Shown piece by piece: positions 22,316-34,173 of a stretch of 64,000 bases of DNA. Every line of letters begins with the position of its first letter. The stretch's first letter is position 1. Both the position numbers and the translations under genes were made by a program. This DNA is from Canna indica (taxonomy: Eukaryota; Streptophyta; Magnoliopsida; Zingiberales; Cannaceae). The notes under the pieces are model-generated. The model did no database searches. It saw only the letters and a program-made list of their open reading frames with translations, and had not been told where the DNA came from. The stretch is taken from the NCBI GenBank assembly GCA_034359265.1, contig CP136890.1, positions 81,431,501-81,495,500 on the forward strand, in the 5' to 3' direction.

Positions 22316-23330
22316 TTTCCAGTGATGTAGCGTATGACTCGCTTTGCTGCTCCAAAATAAAGCTTCGAAGGATGTTGCATAAACCTGGAAATCACACTAA
22401 CAGAAAAATGCAATATCGGGTCGAGTCTGGGTTCGATAAATTAATCCTCCAACCAAGCTTCTAAATCTTTTAGCATCAGCCATCTTTGCCTTATCCTCAT
22501 GCTATATTTTTTATTAATATTCATAGGTTTAGCTGCTGGTTTACAATTGGGCATGCCAAATTTATTAAGAAGATCCTTCGCATATTTTCTTTGGGAAATA
22601 AAAATCTCATCTTCTACTTGTTCAACTTCAAGGCCAAGAAAATAATGCAATAAACCCATGTCTGACATTTCAAACTCATGCATCATACTTGATTTAAATT
22701 CAGCAACAAGAGAACTATAGGAGCTTGTATAAATGATATCATCAACATAAAGACAAATAATGATTAAATTATTTTTACATTTCTTCTTCACGTAGAGAGT
22801 GGCTCATTTTCACTCCTCAAGAATCCATTTTGTTGAAAGTATCCATCAATTTTGCCATATCATGCCCAAGGAGCCTGCTTTAATCCATACTATGCCTTTC
22901 TCAACTGGTACACCTTTGACTCTTTGCCTTCAATTATAAAACCTTCTGGTTGTAAACTTCTTCATGCAAATCTCCATTCAAAAAGGCTGACTTGATGTCA
23001 AATTGATAAATATACCATTCTAATTGTGCAACCAATGCTAAAACTATTCTCACAGTTTCGAAACGAGATACTGGAGAAAAAGTTTCTCCAAAATCAATAC
23101 CATTTTGTTATGAATGCCCTTTTGCCACAAGCCGAGCTTTGTAAAATTTTGTTCTGAATACCCACTTCAAACCAATTGTATATTTGTCTCTTAGTAAGTC
23201 CACCATCTCCCATGTTCTATTCTTTTCAATTGCTATCATCTCTTCCTTCATTGCTCTTTGTCATTCTTCTTTTGCAGACGCTTCTTCATAGGTAGTTGGA
23301 TTTGAAACAATAAGAGCAAATTGGCAAGAT
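22316..23330 (-). pseudogene. Outer copia reverse transcriptase (broken)
   Basis: The clearest part (22441-22791, minus) has the catalytic CLYVDDIIYTSS, MSDMGLLHYFLGLEV, ISQRKYAKDLLNKFGM and KPAAKPMN. Upstream, across frame changes, pieces of LRKAYYGLKQAPWA and SLFEWRFA (family pattern SAFLNG.L.EEVY) are readable at about 22850-23000. Frame changes and stops preclude function. Confidence 0.82.
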
Positions 23331-24440
23331 TCATATATATCTCTTAAGGACCTAAACTTCATAGGTGGTGTCTCATCCGATGACTCTTCGGGAGTGGATG
23401 AGGATCTTTGATTTGGTGATGGCAAGGATGATGAACTTGGTTAACTCATAGAGGAACCAACTAATGAACCTGTAGGAACTGGTCCTTGACTTTTATTTGA
23501 AGAGATTCCAATAGGTATATGAACCTGTTGCTGCATATTTTCATCACTCTCACCCCAATTTCAGCTTGCATTTTCATCAAATACTACATCCGTTCTAATT
23601 AAAAACTTGCCACTCAAAGGGTTATATAATATATATGCTTTGGATTGTGCACAATAACCAATAAAAATACATTTTTTACCAAAGCATAAGCAATACACCC
23701 AAAGATTCTTAAGTGACTTACAGATGGTTTTCTGTCATGCCAAACTTCAAATGGAATTTGATTCATGACAGCCCTTGTGGGAGAGAGGTTCAATAAATAG
23801 ACTAATGTTATCACTGCTTCAGCCCAGAATTGATTTGGAATGTTTTTTGTTTACAGTATGCTTCTTGCCATTTCAACCACAGTTCGATTCTTCTGCTCGG
23901 CAATATCATTTTGCTCTGGAGTGTAAAGTGTTGTCAATTCCCTATAAATGCCATTAGCTTCACAAAAAAAGTTAAATTCCGTGGACAAGAATTCTCCACC
24001 TCTATCAGTGCGAAGAACTTTAATATAACAACCGCTTTGCTTCTCAACCTTAGCTTTAAAATGCTTGAATTTTTGAAATGTTTCGGACTTGTTTTCCAAA
24101 ATATAAACCTAGCTCATGCGACTATAGTAATCAGTAAATAGTAAAAAATATTGACTTCCACCTAAAGATGTAGTTTGCATAGGCCCACATAAATAGCATG
24201 TATTAATTCAAAACAGTTTGAAACTCTCCGAGCTTTTCCAATGGGAAAAGACTTTCTAGTTTGTTTCCCATATATGCAACATTCACATAAATCAATAGAA
24301 TCAATTTTTGGTAGTTCAAAAACCATACCTTTTTCATTTAACAATTTCAGCCCCTTGATGTTAAGATGTCCATATCGTAGATGTCATAGCTTTGAGTCAC
24401 CCATTCTGCTAACAGCAAAAACAAAATTCTCCATACTTAA
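23331..24440 (-). pseudogene. Outer copia integrase (broken)
   Basis: Minus-strand pieces in order are: GAG-pre-integrase zinc site (LCECCIYGKQTRKSFP, 24162-24344); catalytic core (LRTDRGGEFLS, and TPEQNDIAEQKNRTVVEMAR with the catalytic Glu, 23851-24099); and C-terminal LNLSPTRAV, PFEVWHDRKPSVSHLRIFGC (23614-23814). The segment 23331-23600 is a linker with no clear motif. Multiple frame changes are present. Confidence 0.82.
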
Positions 24441-24559
24441 AACTTCTAATGGAAACATTTTGTTGTGAGTCATATTGATGTTAATCAACATGAGTGCTTG
24501 TCTTTAATAACACATATATCTTTATCAAATATGATTGAATATCCATCAGCCATTAATTG

Positions 24560-24800
24560 CCCAACACTTAGCAAATTATATCCCAAATCGGTACAAATTG
24601 AACATTATGCAAGAGCTTTACTTTACCAAGAGTAGTTTCAATCTCGACTGTTCCTTTCCCTTCAACTTGCATTTCTTTGCCATTCCCAAGCTGCACTTTC
24701 AAATTCTGTATTTCATCAAGCTCTTTAAACAAAGATTTCATCCCTGTCATATGATTCGAACAGTCGTTATCTACAAATCACACATTGCTTGACTTATTGT
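24560..24800 (-). pseudogene. Outer copia protease (broken)
   Basis: The minus-strand reading gives FVDNDCSNHMTGMKSLF, then VQLGNGKEMQVEGKGTV and LLHNVQFVP, the copia aspartic protease pattern. The active-site Asp-Ser-Gly is altered to Asp-Asn-Asp. A TGA precedes it where relatives carry tryptophan. Confidence 0.8.
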
Positions 24801-24879
24801 TAGTATCAATATGAGTCATAACAAGCTTACTATTTTCTTCTCCATCTTCTGCTGCATAATTCACATGTTGATCTTTGTA

Positions 24880-25721
24880 CCAACAATCGGTTTTTATATG
24901 ACCATACTTCTTGCAATGATAACACTAAATGCTACTCTTGTTGTTTCTTTGCTCACCAGACTGTCGTTGCCCATCAAAGCGACCTCTACCTCTTCCATAG
25001 TAACGACCTCGACCGCGGAATCCTCCTCTTCCACAACCCCTGCTTGTTGAGTTGTCACTTTCTTTTGCTTTAATGCTTGTTTCCTTCACTTGAAATGTTT
25101 TTTCTTCATTCTTTTCAAGTGATCGATTAATTCTTGTCTCTTGTTCTTGCAAAGACCCCATTTGTTCATCCAAGGAGAAAATTGACAAGTCCTTAGATTC
25201 TTCTATAGCAGCAACTACATGATCAAATTTTGGAGTTAAGCTTCTCAATACCTTTGCTACAATTGTTTCATCAGAAATTTTTTCACCGTAGGATCACATT
25301 TGACTGACTATTGTCGTTGCCCGAGACAAAAAATCAGCAATTGATTCTCCACTTTTCATGTACAAGGTTTCAAAGTCACGTCGAAGTGATTCCAATCTTA
25401 CCACCATTACTTTTGAATCACCTTGAACTCTTTCTGCAAAATTGACCAAGTCTTTTTTGATGTGGCTGCTACTGCAGTTTGTGAGAAGATGCTATCATTG
25501 ACAGCTTGTTGAATAATCACCAACGCCTTGGAGTCTTTCTTCTTGTTCTTCTTTAATTTGGTTTCTTCATCAATATCTTCATAGCCTTGTTTTACCAAGT
25601 CCCAAAGATCTTGAGATTTGAGTAGAGTTCGTATCCGGATACTCTAAAATTCGTAGTCTTCTCCTTCAAAAATAGGGATGAGTGATTGTGCCGCACCCAT
25701 TCCATTGTCGTTGCTTCCCAT
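24880..25721 (-). pseudogene. Outer copia Gag (broken)
   Basis: Start ATG is at 25721 on the minus strand, shortly after the primer binding site. Recognisable blocks are LWDLVKQGYEDIDEE, ALVIIQQAVNDSIF, LESLRRDFETLYMKSGES, KISDETIVAKVLRSLTPKFD, VAAIEESKDLS, an arginine/glycine-rich GRGGFRGRGRYYGRGRGR and the zinc knuckle CYHCKKYGHIKTDCW near 24885-24930. These are typical of plant copia Gag. A TAG interrupts the N-terminal part (about 25645, where tryptophan is usual), and there are further breaks near 25400 and 25290. Confidence 0.85.
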
Positions 25722-25752
25722 TGATTTCTCTCTCTATTCACTCTCTCAAGAA

Positions 25753-25765
25753 GGCTATGATACCA
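25753..25765 (-). other. Primer binding site of outer copia element
   Basis: On the minus strand the sequence reads TGGTATCATAGCC, four bases from the LTR end. It is an initiator-Met-tRNA-type site with one change from TGGTATCAGAGC. Confidence 0.75.
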
Positions 25766-25769
25766 AATT

Positions 25770-26068
25770 TGTAGAAGAAAGAAAGAGGAGAAACACACAA
25801 TAAACTAAGGTAAAAGGTAAGAACACAAGTTGAAGATGAAAATTGATGATTAGAAACAAAGGAAATATGCCTATTTATAGGCTTACAATGAAAAATATGA
25901 TAGACATGCACAACTACAACTAATGCAACTACAACCACTAAAAATAATTAAGATAAACACTAAACCCACTAAGCCTACTACATAGACTAATTCTAACACA
26001 TTATAACCACAAACTCATTAAACCCACTACATCCATTAGACCCACTAACTTTGGATCATTCTTCAACA
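25770..26068 (-). repeat. 5' LTR of outer copia element
   Basis: Partner of 7421-7719. On the minus strand it starts TGTTGAAGAATGATCC and ends TTCTTCTACA. A minus-strand TATA-like TATAAATAGGCATAT occurs near 25865-25880. Confidence 0.88.
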
Positions 26069-27703
26069 ATGTATATGATTTTTATCTCGCTTGTAGATTA
26101 TTTTCATGCTTAAGAACATGCTTGATTGGATATCTACATCCTTATGTTGTTTGTTGGAATTTAATTTTGCATTCTAAAATTGAATATTTAACTGTAAAAA
26201 TTGAATATTTAAATACTAGAATATATTTGATAATTACTGTAATTATTTTGCTAAGCTGTCCAATATTTAGAATGTTGTGATTTAATTATTAATGACAATA
26301 ATTATCTTGAGTATGCTAAAAATGGATGTGTGATTGCAATATTTATCATGTACCAAATGTAAAGAAATATTAGAGATAAATGTTAACATGATAAGCATAA
26401 ATTTATGATATAACCCCTTACTAGTAGATGACAAAAAATATTATAAATTAAATATCAAATTTCTAACATAGAGACATTATGAGTAGAGACGCGAAATCAT
26501 GTGCTATGGTGTAAAGAGAATTAGTCATGATTGCTACACCTTTGCACCCAAAAGGAAGGGTAACACTTAGAAATCAAATTGACAGAGCCGGGGATAGGGC
26601 TGGGTACAGGCGCATGCCCGAGTAGAATTTAATGAATAAAGAAACCTTATGTGCACTATGTACTGTGTACTGTGTTTGTGATGGTTGGGCTGAGAAATGT
26701 TTTTAGCCGGCATGGTTATTGCCCGACTCAGCAAATGATTGAGGGGTCTTGAGATTTGATCAGTGAGCCACACTGGTGTTAGACCCGAGTGGCGGAGGGT
26801 CTTGAGATTACGTCAGTGGGTCACGTTGATGTTAGACCCGAGTTTAGGTTGGATGGGTCATTCCCAACCTGGTGGGGTACCGGAAGCTAGTTAGCCATCC
26901 TAGCTGAAGGACCCGAAGATTTAAATCGCTTTATGCAGAATGAACTGAAATGTGCACATTGTGATCATATGAATTTACATGACTTGTGTGGGACGGTTAT
27001 GATCGAGTTTTATCTATGTTGTGTGGGCCGGTTATGGCCGAGTTTTATCTATGCTATGTGGGCCGACCGATTATGGCCGAGTTTTATCTATGCCATGTGG
27101 GTCAGTTATGGCCGAGTGTTATACTTGCTATATAGGCCGGTTGGGGCCGAGAGATACTCATGTTGTGCAGGGTCAATTATGGCCGATTGATATATGTATT
27201 GTGCTAAGCCGGGTATGGCCGAATGATTTCATGTATGCAAGTTGGTCGATTGGCTAGGTGGTGTGCTAAAATCCCTAAGTATTCATCTATGTATTTATTT
27301 GATGCTATACATACTTACATATATGGGATTTAGGTGGAGGTTCAGTAGAATCACTCACTGAGTTCCTCATGGACTCACGGTTTATTTAATTTTATTTTTG
27401 CAAAGCCTGACTAGTGAGGTATAGGCTAGATGGACATGGCGCAGCTGGAGGGGCAAACGACACCATTGATTTCGTAGCAGACTGAGTTAGAGAGTCATAG
27501 TCGAGTAGTGGTTTCTTTTCATGCATCGAGTTGTATTTGTTTAAAGACATTTGGATTCTGTATTTCCTTTGAACAAAGTATTCATATCATATTAGTGGAC
27601 TTGTTTCGTTTCATGTTTAGTCTCATTGTTCTTATTTTATCTGCGTGGTTTGAATTCATGAGTCAGACTTCGGGGTATTGACACATATCCTAGCCCATCA
27701 CGT
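26069..27703 (+). mobile_element. Ty3/gypsy LTR, part 2 of 3
   Basis: This is the continuation of 5839-7420 across the copia insertion (inferred from position). It has no ORF of coding quality. It contains GACCCGAGT-type repeats near 26785-26850, a tandem array at 26995-27250, and ends at the CACGT target site (27699-27703) of the Gag-only element. Confidence 0.5.
26995..27250 (+). repeat. Diverged about 40-bp tandem repeat in gypsy LTR
   Basis: Six or so units carry GTGGGCCGGTTATGGCCGAG followed by TTTTATCTATGCTAT-like text. The period varies around 40 bp and decays toward 27250. Confidence 0.75.
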
Positions 27704-28482
27704 TATGGGTGAAATGGCACACTAGAGGGCGGGTGAATAGTGTGTTTACTAAATCTATTAGCCTAAATTCTAATTTTAATCGTTTACTTAGATCAATTAG
27801 GCAATTTGCGATTTGATGATTGAATGCGGAAGCGATAAACACAATTAAGCACAAGCGAAGATAAAATAATGCAAACACAAATATTTATAGTGGTTCGGCC
27901 CCAATGCCTACTCCACTACCTAAGCACCCCGCTTAGGATTTTCAAACTAGTTTTACTAAATTAGTTTATGTTTCCCTTACACCCGAGGACTTTTCACCGA
28001 AGAGACGCACTCTCGACCTAAGGCACTTCCACACCCGGAAGTCACCGCCTTCTTATCGAGAATCCTCTTCCACCTCAACCCTAAGGGATAACTAAACTAA
28101 TCATAGTAACAACTATGTTTTACAAAAGTGGCTTTACACCTAACACCAGGTAACCACTTATACTCAACACACAAGACCAAACACTTGGTCTTCACACGCA
28201 CAAATAAAAAACAAGTTCAATAACAGTTAAAATTACAATTGAAAAGAGCTAAAGAATAAACCAAGCATTAGAGCTCTTCTCAAGCCTCCAATGCCTCCAA
28301 CTCGTCAAGATGAACAGCTCGAATTAATTCTCGAGATGAGGAAGAACGATCGCTTGTAGAAATTATCGCAGGAGAACATAGCGGAAACGATTAATCCTTT
28401 TTGGAAGGCTTAGATCTTCATTTCGAGTGCTCAATAAACTCTGTTAAAATCAAGGAAGTGTAATAAAGGAATCATCTGAGGG

Positions 28483-28492
28483 TATATTTATA
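28483..28492 (-). promoter_or_regulatory. LTR TATA box (minus strand)
   Basis: TATAAATATA on the minus strand lies directly downstream of the palindrome cluster, as in the Sire-like LTR. The equivalent in the other LTR is at 34953-34962. Confidence 0.55.
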
Positions 28493-28541
28493 CCCTGCTG
28501 AAGAAACGACACTCAACGGATAGAAATCTATCTGTTGTAGG

Positions 28542-28768
28542 CCGCCGATCGAATGGTCGATCGACTGACTGGTCAACCGGTCCTTCGATCGCTCCTCTTT
28601 TCTCTCTGGTCGGTCGACCGCCAGACGCAAATCGTGTGATCCGTGATCTTCGGTCGATCCATCGGTCGACCGACGCGATTGCGTCTTAGGCTTATACGCA
28701 GGTCGGTCGACCGCCAAGCCTACTGCCCATTTTGGGCTTCGGTTGGTCGACCGGTCGGTCAACCGAAC
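28542..28768. repeat. CGGTCGACCG palindrome cluster (left LTR)
   Basis: Multiple GGTCGACC-centred palindromes and variants lie next to the minus-strand TATA. The second copy in the right LTR is at 35017-35237. Confidence 0.85.
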
Positions 28769-29479
28769 CTGAGCTGAAGAAGGCAGACAGCTTATGTTCT
28801 GTCTGGTTCTTCTAGTTCCGTTTTCACCACTACATCTACTTATATAATTTGTATTAATTTTAAGTTAAATAACTTTATAATATGATAACTTTAAAATATA
28901 AATATTATATAAGGATTATACCTCATTTGAGTTCAATAAAAATATCTAAAAAAATCAAAATCTCTAAGGATCAAAATCTAGTTCTTGGGATCTAGTATAA
29001 AACGGAAATTTTCTAATCTTTAGGGTCAAATAAGGATATGCTAAAGGCTTCCAAAAAATTCTAAAAAATATCTCGTTATCTAGTTTTGACCCAAGGAATA
29101 ATTACCGCCATTTTTTATTTCAAGAAAACGTTTGGATCATATAGCCCTCCAATGAGCTCCCTAGTCTTAGTGAATTTCAGGGTGGTCCCGGAATTTCAAG
29201 GTTTGGGGTTCGGGATATATTTTTGGGTTTCTTATGCATCATCATGAGGATTACATTAATATCTAGACACCCTAAACCTAAACTCCCTTTCTTGAAGATT
29301 CCCAAGCGCCGACGAGCATCCTTGTCGATTTATCCAATTTCTCCGATCACGGACGTCGCGCACTAATCGATATGGAACCTGAAGGATATTCTCAATGAAA
29401 TCATTAGTCTCATATTTGTTATAATCAAAACCATCAAAATCGAGATTAAGGCTAAGGTTGAAAACCTAAAGCCAACAAT

Positions 29480-32400
29480 CTCCCCCTTTTTGATGATGAC
29501 AAACATCCATAAGAAAATATATCATTAAAGCATATAGGATATCAACTAAGGGATTTCTCCCCCTATCAACATGCATATCTATAAGATAAACTCTCCCTAT
29601 CTATATGCATGGATTTCTTATATTTTCCTCCCCTTTATCTATAGTTTTCTCCTTATTTTCTTATACACTTCTCACACTTCTCCCATTTTTACTTATACTC
29701 TTCTCCCTCTTTTGACATCAATCAAAAAGGGCAAGAGAGGGCTATCTAAGCAAAGGAATGATGAACACATATTTACATGAGGTTGAGACTCTAAGGAGTA
29801 TTTTTCATGAAACATGAAAATCTCAACCAAATGATGGAAAACAATTTTGATATGAACACAAAATCATGCATGAAAATAAATTGATATACAATTCAAATAT
29901 GCATTCAAGTATGAATGTTGATTCTTTTTCATGATATTTTAATTTCATTCAAACTCTCAACATATCAAGATGTGGTCATTTAGATCATGTTTATCAAGTT
30001 TGAAATAAAACTAATGCCATTTAATCTAAATATGAACTTAGCACATTTTCATTTGAAATAAGCATGAAAACTATGAAAATTCTAAGTCTCAAGATTTGCT
30101 ATCTACTCATGTTTTCTCGTAACATAGGCATTATGACATCAAACATGAGATAATGTAAGAGCATGAATCAAGTTGGGGCTTAAGATGAAATTTTTAATTC
30201 ACTTTGTTGACTTAAGTCAACTTATACTTCTAGTTTTCAAAAAATCATCCTTTTAAGTTTATACAAAATCATATTTTCATGAAAATTTTGAAACCAATTT
30301 TTGGATGAAATTTTTTGATACCAAATATTGAATGGTTATTTGAAATGCATGTATCAAGTTTGAACTCAAAATGAGTTTAAAAATCAAAGTCAATTTTTTA
30401 TCCTATATTGATTTTAATCAAACCATACCAAATGTAGTTTCTAGCTATCATTCAAGAATTCAAAATCATTCATAGAAATGATTTTACTCAATCAATGATG
30501 TAAATGATATTAGAAACATAATCAAAATGGTATACTCAAATTTTCATTTGAAGTTTTCGAAAAATCAAAGTATTAAAAAAAATGGTATTTCAAAAAGATG
30601 ATACTTTTCATTTTGAAAATTCAACTTCAAAATTTTACTAAAAATTAGATTCTTGATGAAACTTTTTGAAGTTTTTACACAACATACTAGATTTTTCAAT
30701 GAATGTGTAGCTTCAAGAATTATCTCAAATTTTTTTATATTTTTCTAGAAATAACTGAAATTTACTAATCGTAGGTTTAAATGATACTTTTATAATTTTC
30801 AGTTATTCTAAAAGACTTGTTCAATTTTTATTCAAACTTTCATGACACCACATGATGGTCATGTAAAGAGTATATGTCAAGTTTGAAATGAAAGTTATGT
30901 CCTTAAGTCAAGATATCAACCTAGCATGGTTTCATTCAAAACTAAACTAGTTTTTATGAAACTTGTTAAGTTTCAATCTTAACATTTACTCATGATTTTT
31001 CAAATTTAAACCTATGGATACCTAACATGAGTAAATCTAAACATGTTTCTCAAATATGAATCATAAATGAGACCTTCAAGTCAACTTGGTTCAAAAAAGA
31101 TTATCATGAATTCACCTCTATGTCATTTTATCCATATTCATATGAATTTTTTAGTCTTAGTGCTTGGAAACATGTCATACCTATTCCTAAACATGTTATC
31201 CATATCTATATAAAGTTTTGGATTTAAAATGAATGTCCAAGTCAATTTATTGACTTGGGTCAAACTTTTCAAGCTTAAGTCTCCTAAAATGATAAAAATA
31301 TCACATTGTTCATCTAGACGTGAATTTTCATTTTTTAAACACCTAGACTCATGGGATATGTATATCTAAACATGTTTAACAATCACTAACTCAAGATGAG
31401 GTCTCTAATATGAATTTTAACCTCGAGCAAATTTTATTCAATCAAGATATCATGAAATTGCCTAAGTTATTAAAATATTTTCCTACTCATGAAATTTCAT
31501 ATATTTGTCATACACAAACAATCATGAGCATAGAGACATCATTAAGCATGGATATTCAATTTTTATATTAAAATTTTTGCAAAATTAAATTCATACCTTT
31601 TATTGAAAGTTTACCCAACTTTTTCATTTCTTTTTTCATTTTCTTTTAGATAGCATAGCTTTCCAAATTTGTTATCACTTGCAAGTAGACATCATTAGTA
31701 TCATAATGAAATACTATGACTACTAGCAAGCTAACATTCTAAATAGCAAGGTTCAAAACTAATTTTATATTTAAAAACCTTAACCTATGCTAGATAGTAG
31801 AGATTCATTTTTAAATAAGGTGTCATGATATCATAATGATTCTAAGAGATCCTAAGATTTGAACATTTGATAAATAAGATCTCTAATAATGTTAAAACTA
31901 GTTTCGACTTTTAAAATAAGGTCTCTAGTATCAACCTAGAGCAAGTTTCATTTGATGAAATTTGTCTAAGTGCTAATAGTCTACATACTCATGAGAATTC
32001 AAGAATTTTACATGTAATTCTAATCATGAGTATAGAGACAAACTTAAGCTTAAGCATTGAGATATAACCCTAAGATTTTGGATTTATTGAAGTTATACAT
32101 TATACTTTAAAATTTAGCCAAACTAATCTTTTTCTTCATAATTAGTCTTCCTAAAATATTTATAACTTGCAAGTATACTTCTTAAGTAGACAATGAAACC
32201 AATTCTACATGCAAGCTATTAAACTAAATAGTGAAGAGAAAAACCAAGTATCATTTATCAACTTCAACTTCACTAAGTAGCATGGATTCATTTTTAAAAA
32301 AATTATTCATGATAACAAAATGAATCAAGAGATCTCAAAATATAAAATTTTGAAACATAAGATCTCCAACCCTTCCTATTGGTTGAAAACTGAAAGGCCG

Positions 32401-32600
32401 CAATGTGCCTATGATTTAGAACCGCAAGGTCGCTTAGGCCCATTACAGGCCACTGGGGTCTACGAAGAGACCGAAAAATTAAAATAAAAAAATGTTTTAA
32501 AATTTTTATCAAACACGAAAAATCTACTAAAGTTAAGCATATATCAAACTCCAACTCTAATTAAATCAAGAGATAATAGGAGATGATACCAAAGACTTTG
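29480..32600. repeat. AT-rich internal region with degenerate ~500-bp repeats
   Basis: No coding region is seen. Phrases recur in order at a spacing of about 500 bp: CATGAGCATAGAGACATC near 31524 against CATGAGTATAGAGACAAAC near 32025, CACTTGCAAGTAGACATC near 31677 against AACTTGCAAGTATACTTC near 32165, and GAGATTCATTTTTAAATAAGG near 31800 against TGGATTCATTTTTAAAAAAAT near 32283. Weaker echoes appear upstream. The stretch fills the space where pol would lie. Confidence 0.55.
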
Positions 32601-32701
32601 ATGCCAATTTTTATACCTATGGCATCATGATAGCTTGAAGTTGCAATCATGCAAGGATCATTTCTTCAATTTCTTGGTCAACTTCAACTCTTTACTTCTC
32701 T

Positions 32702-34105
32702 TCACCCTTGTGTGGTGGCTCCCCCTATAAGAGGAGAAACCTTTGGTACCCAAATGCCTTTGGGTCCTAGGGGATTAGTGGGCTTAGGTACCCAAACTGT
32801 TTTCATAATACTTGGGTTCATTTTAAAGGCACAATCATAGATAGCATGCCCAAATATACCACAACAATAGCAATGTCCATTAATTTTTTTTTTCTTTTTG
32901 TTATGAACATGAGATTTATTCTTAGAATGCTTGTCATTTGAACTAGGATGAGCATGAACATTCTTAAAAGATACATTTTTCTTTTGAGCATGGGGTTTAA
33001 TGGTAGAATGCTTGATATGGGAAGCATGATGTGCATAAGCATTCTTGAAAGAAACATTTGTATTTCTAGAATTCTTGGAAGATGAATTACTAGATAGATT
33101 ATTGACTTTCTTATTTAGACAAACAACCTCATTTTTCAAGTCATTCAATGATTTTTGAATAGCATGCAATTGAGTTTTTAGCATGCTATTTTCATTCTTT
33201 AAATTTTCATTTTTATATTTCAAGTCATTAACTTCTAGAGTTAATGTATCATGGCAAGAATCAATCATGCTAGTTTTCAATTTTTCATTTTCACTCTTCA
33301 ACTCATGCACATGATTGACAAGCTTCAAGTTTTCTTTCTTGATTTTTCTATTTTTCTTATTTGATTTTATGAGCATGGCATACATCTTCTTAAATTCTTC
33401 TAATAGCTCATCATAAGATATTCCTAAAGAATTAGAGTTATTATCATCACTATCAAGATTTTTAATATGACTAGAAGTGGAAGATTTTACCTCATTATTA
33501 GTATCCATGAGGCAATCTTTTGAATTTGCTTCATAGCCATGGGAAGAGGATGCTTCATTCGAATATGATGATGATGTAGAAACGGTTGACCTCTTCTTTG
33601 CCTTGCTCTTCATGGAAGGATAATTTTTCCTTACATGCCTTTTTTCTTTGCACACATGGCAAATCACCTTCATTTTCCGATTTCTTGTGCTCTTATGACT
33701 AGAGACACTATGGGCTTCAAAAACCATGTTAGTATTGGGTGGATGACAATTGTCATCACTCCCATCATCAAATGTTTTAAGCTCTTCGGTTTTTGCATGA
33801 TTATAAAGCATATTTAAAGTAGCCAAAATATCGAAAGCGAAAGTACAATGCATGATTTTTTCAAACACATTATTTTCCAGAGAACAAAATAAGCAATTTT
33901 TAGCTTTAGCATTTAACTCAAACATGCTAATTTATTCTTGGGTCCATGCATTTATATTTTCCTTAGGTTCTATGTATTTAATCTTTACCATATTGAAAAC
34001 ACCTAAACCTTGAGTCTTTAGGTAAGTGTACATTCTACCTTTCCAAAGCCCAAAGTTAGACTCATCAAACCTAGGTGGTGAAGACAATACCGACTCTAGA
34101 GTCAT
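32702..34105 (-). pseudogene. Gag of the Gag-only element, one stop codon
   Basis: On the minus strand a 468-codon frame starts at ATG 34105 (MTLESVLSSPPRFDESNFG) and ends at 32702. Its only interruption is a TAA at 33932-33934, after NAWTQE. Features in order: capsid-like N-terminus (FGLWKGRMYTYLK); a first knuckle CHVCKEKRHVRKNYP with the last cysteine replaced by asparagine; a serine-rich spacer; a long coiled-coil stretch (ELLEEFKKMY to LNKKVNNL); a basic histidine/lysine-rich region; an intact knuckle CYCCGIFGHAIYDC; and GPKGIWVPK near the end. It is the only coding potential of the element. An ATG at 33925 could still give a 407-residue product. Confidence 0.88.
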
Positions 34106-34160
34106 TTCAAGATCGAGACTAGGTGTAGAGGAGATGGTGAAATCTCAAGCTACGAACCCA

Positions 34161-34172
34161 CTCTGATATCAA
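34161..34172 (-). other. Primer binding site of Gag-only element
   Basis: On the minus strand TTGATATCAGAG follows the LTR end by one or two bases. It is close to the initiator-Met-tRNA complement TGGTATCAGAGC, with changes. Confidence 0.7.
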
Positions 34173-34173
34173 T

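Larger units (their letters stand above)
7421..26068 (-). mobile_element. Outer Ty1/copia retrotransposon, split by nested insertions
   Basis: Two 299-bp LTRs (7421-7719 and 25770-26068) in the same orientation bound a minus-strand internal region. Its order is gag, protease, integrase, reverse transcriptase, RNase H, as in Ty1/copia. The primer binding site lies beside the right LTR and the polypurine tract beside the left one. RNase H is interrupted by the Sire-like element (7971-21487), and a hAT MITE sits at 21769-22315. Flanks GTGTG and ATGTA match at only three of five bases, so the target duplication is decayed or absent. All coding parts carry stops or shifts. Confidence 0.82.
27704..29477 (-). 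repeat. 3' LTR of Gag-only element
   Basis: It is near-identical over long runs to the right LTR (for example TTTACTAAATCTATTAGCC and AACACCAGGTAACCACTTAT). It carries a CGGTCGACCG cluster at 28542-28768 and a TATA at 28483-28492 (minus). Confidence 0.92.
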
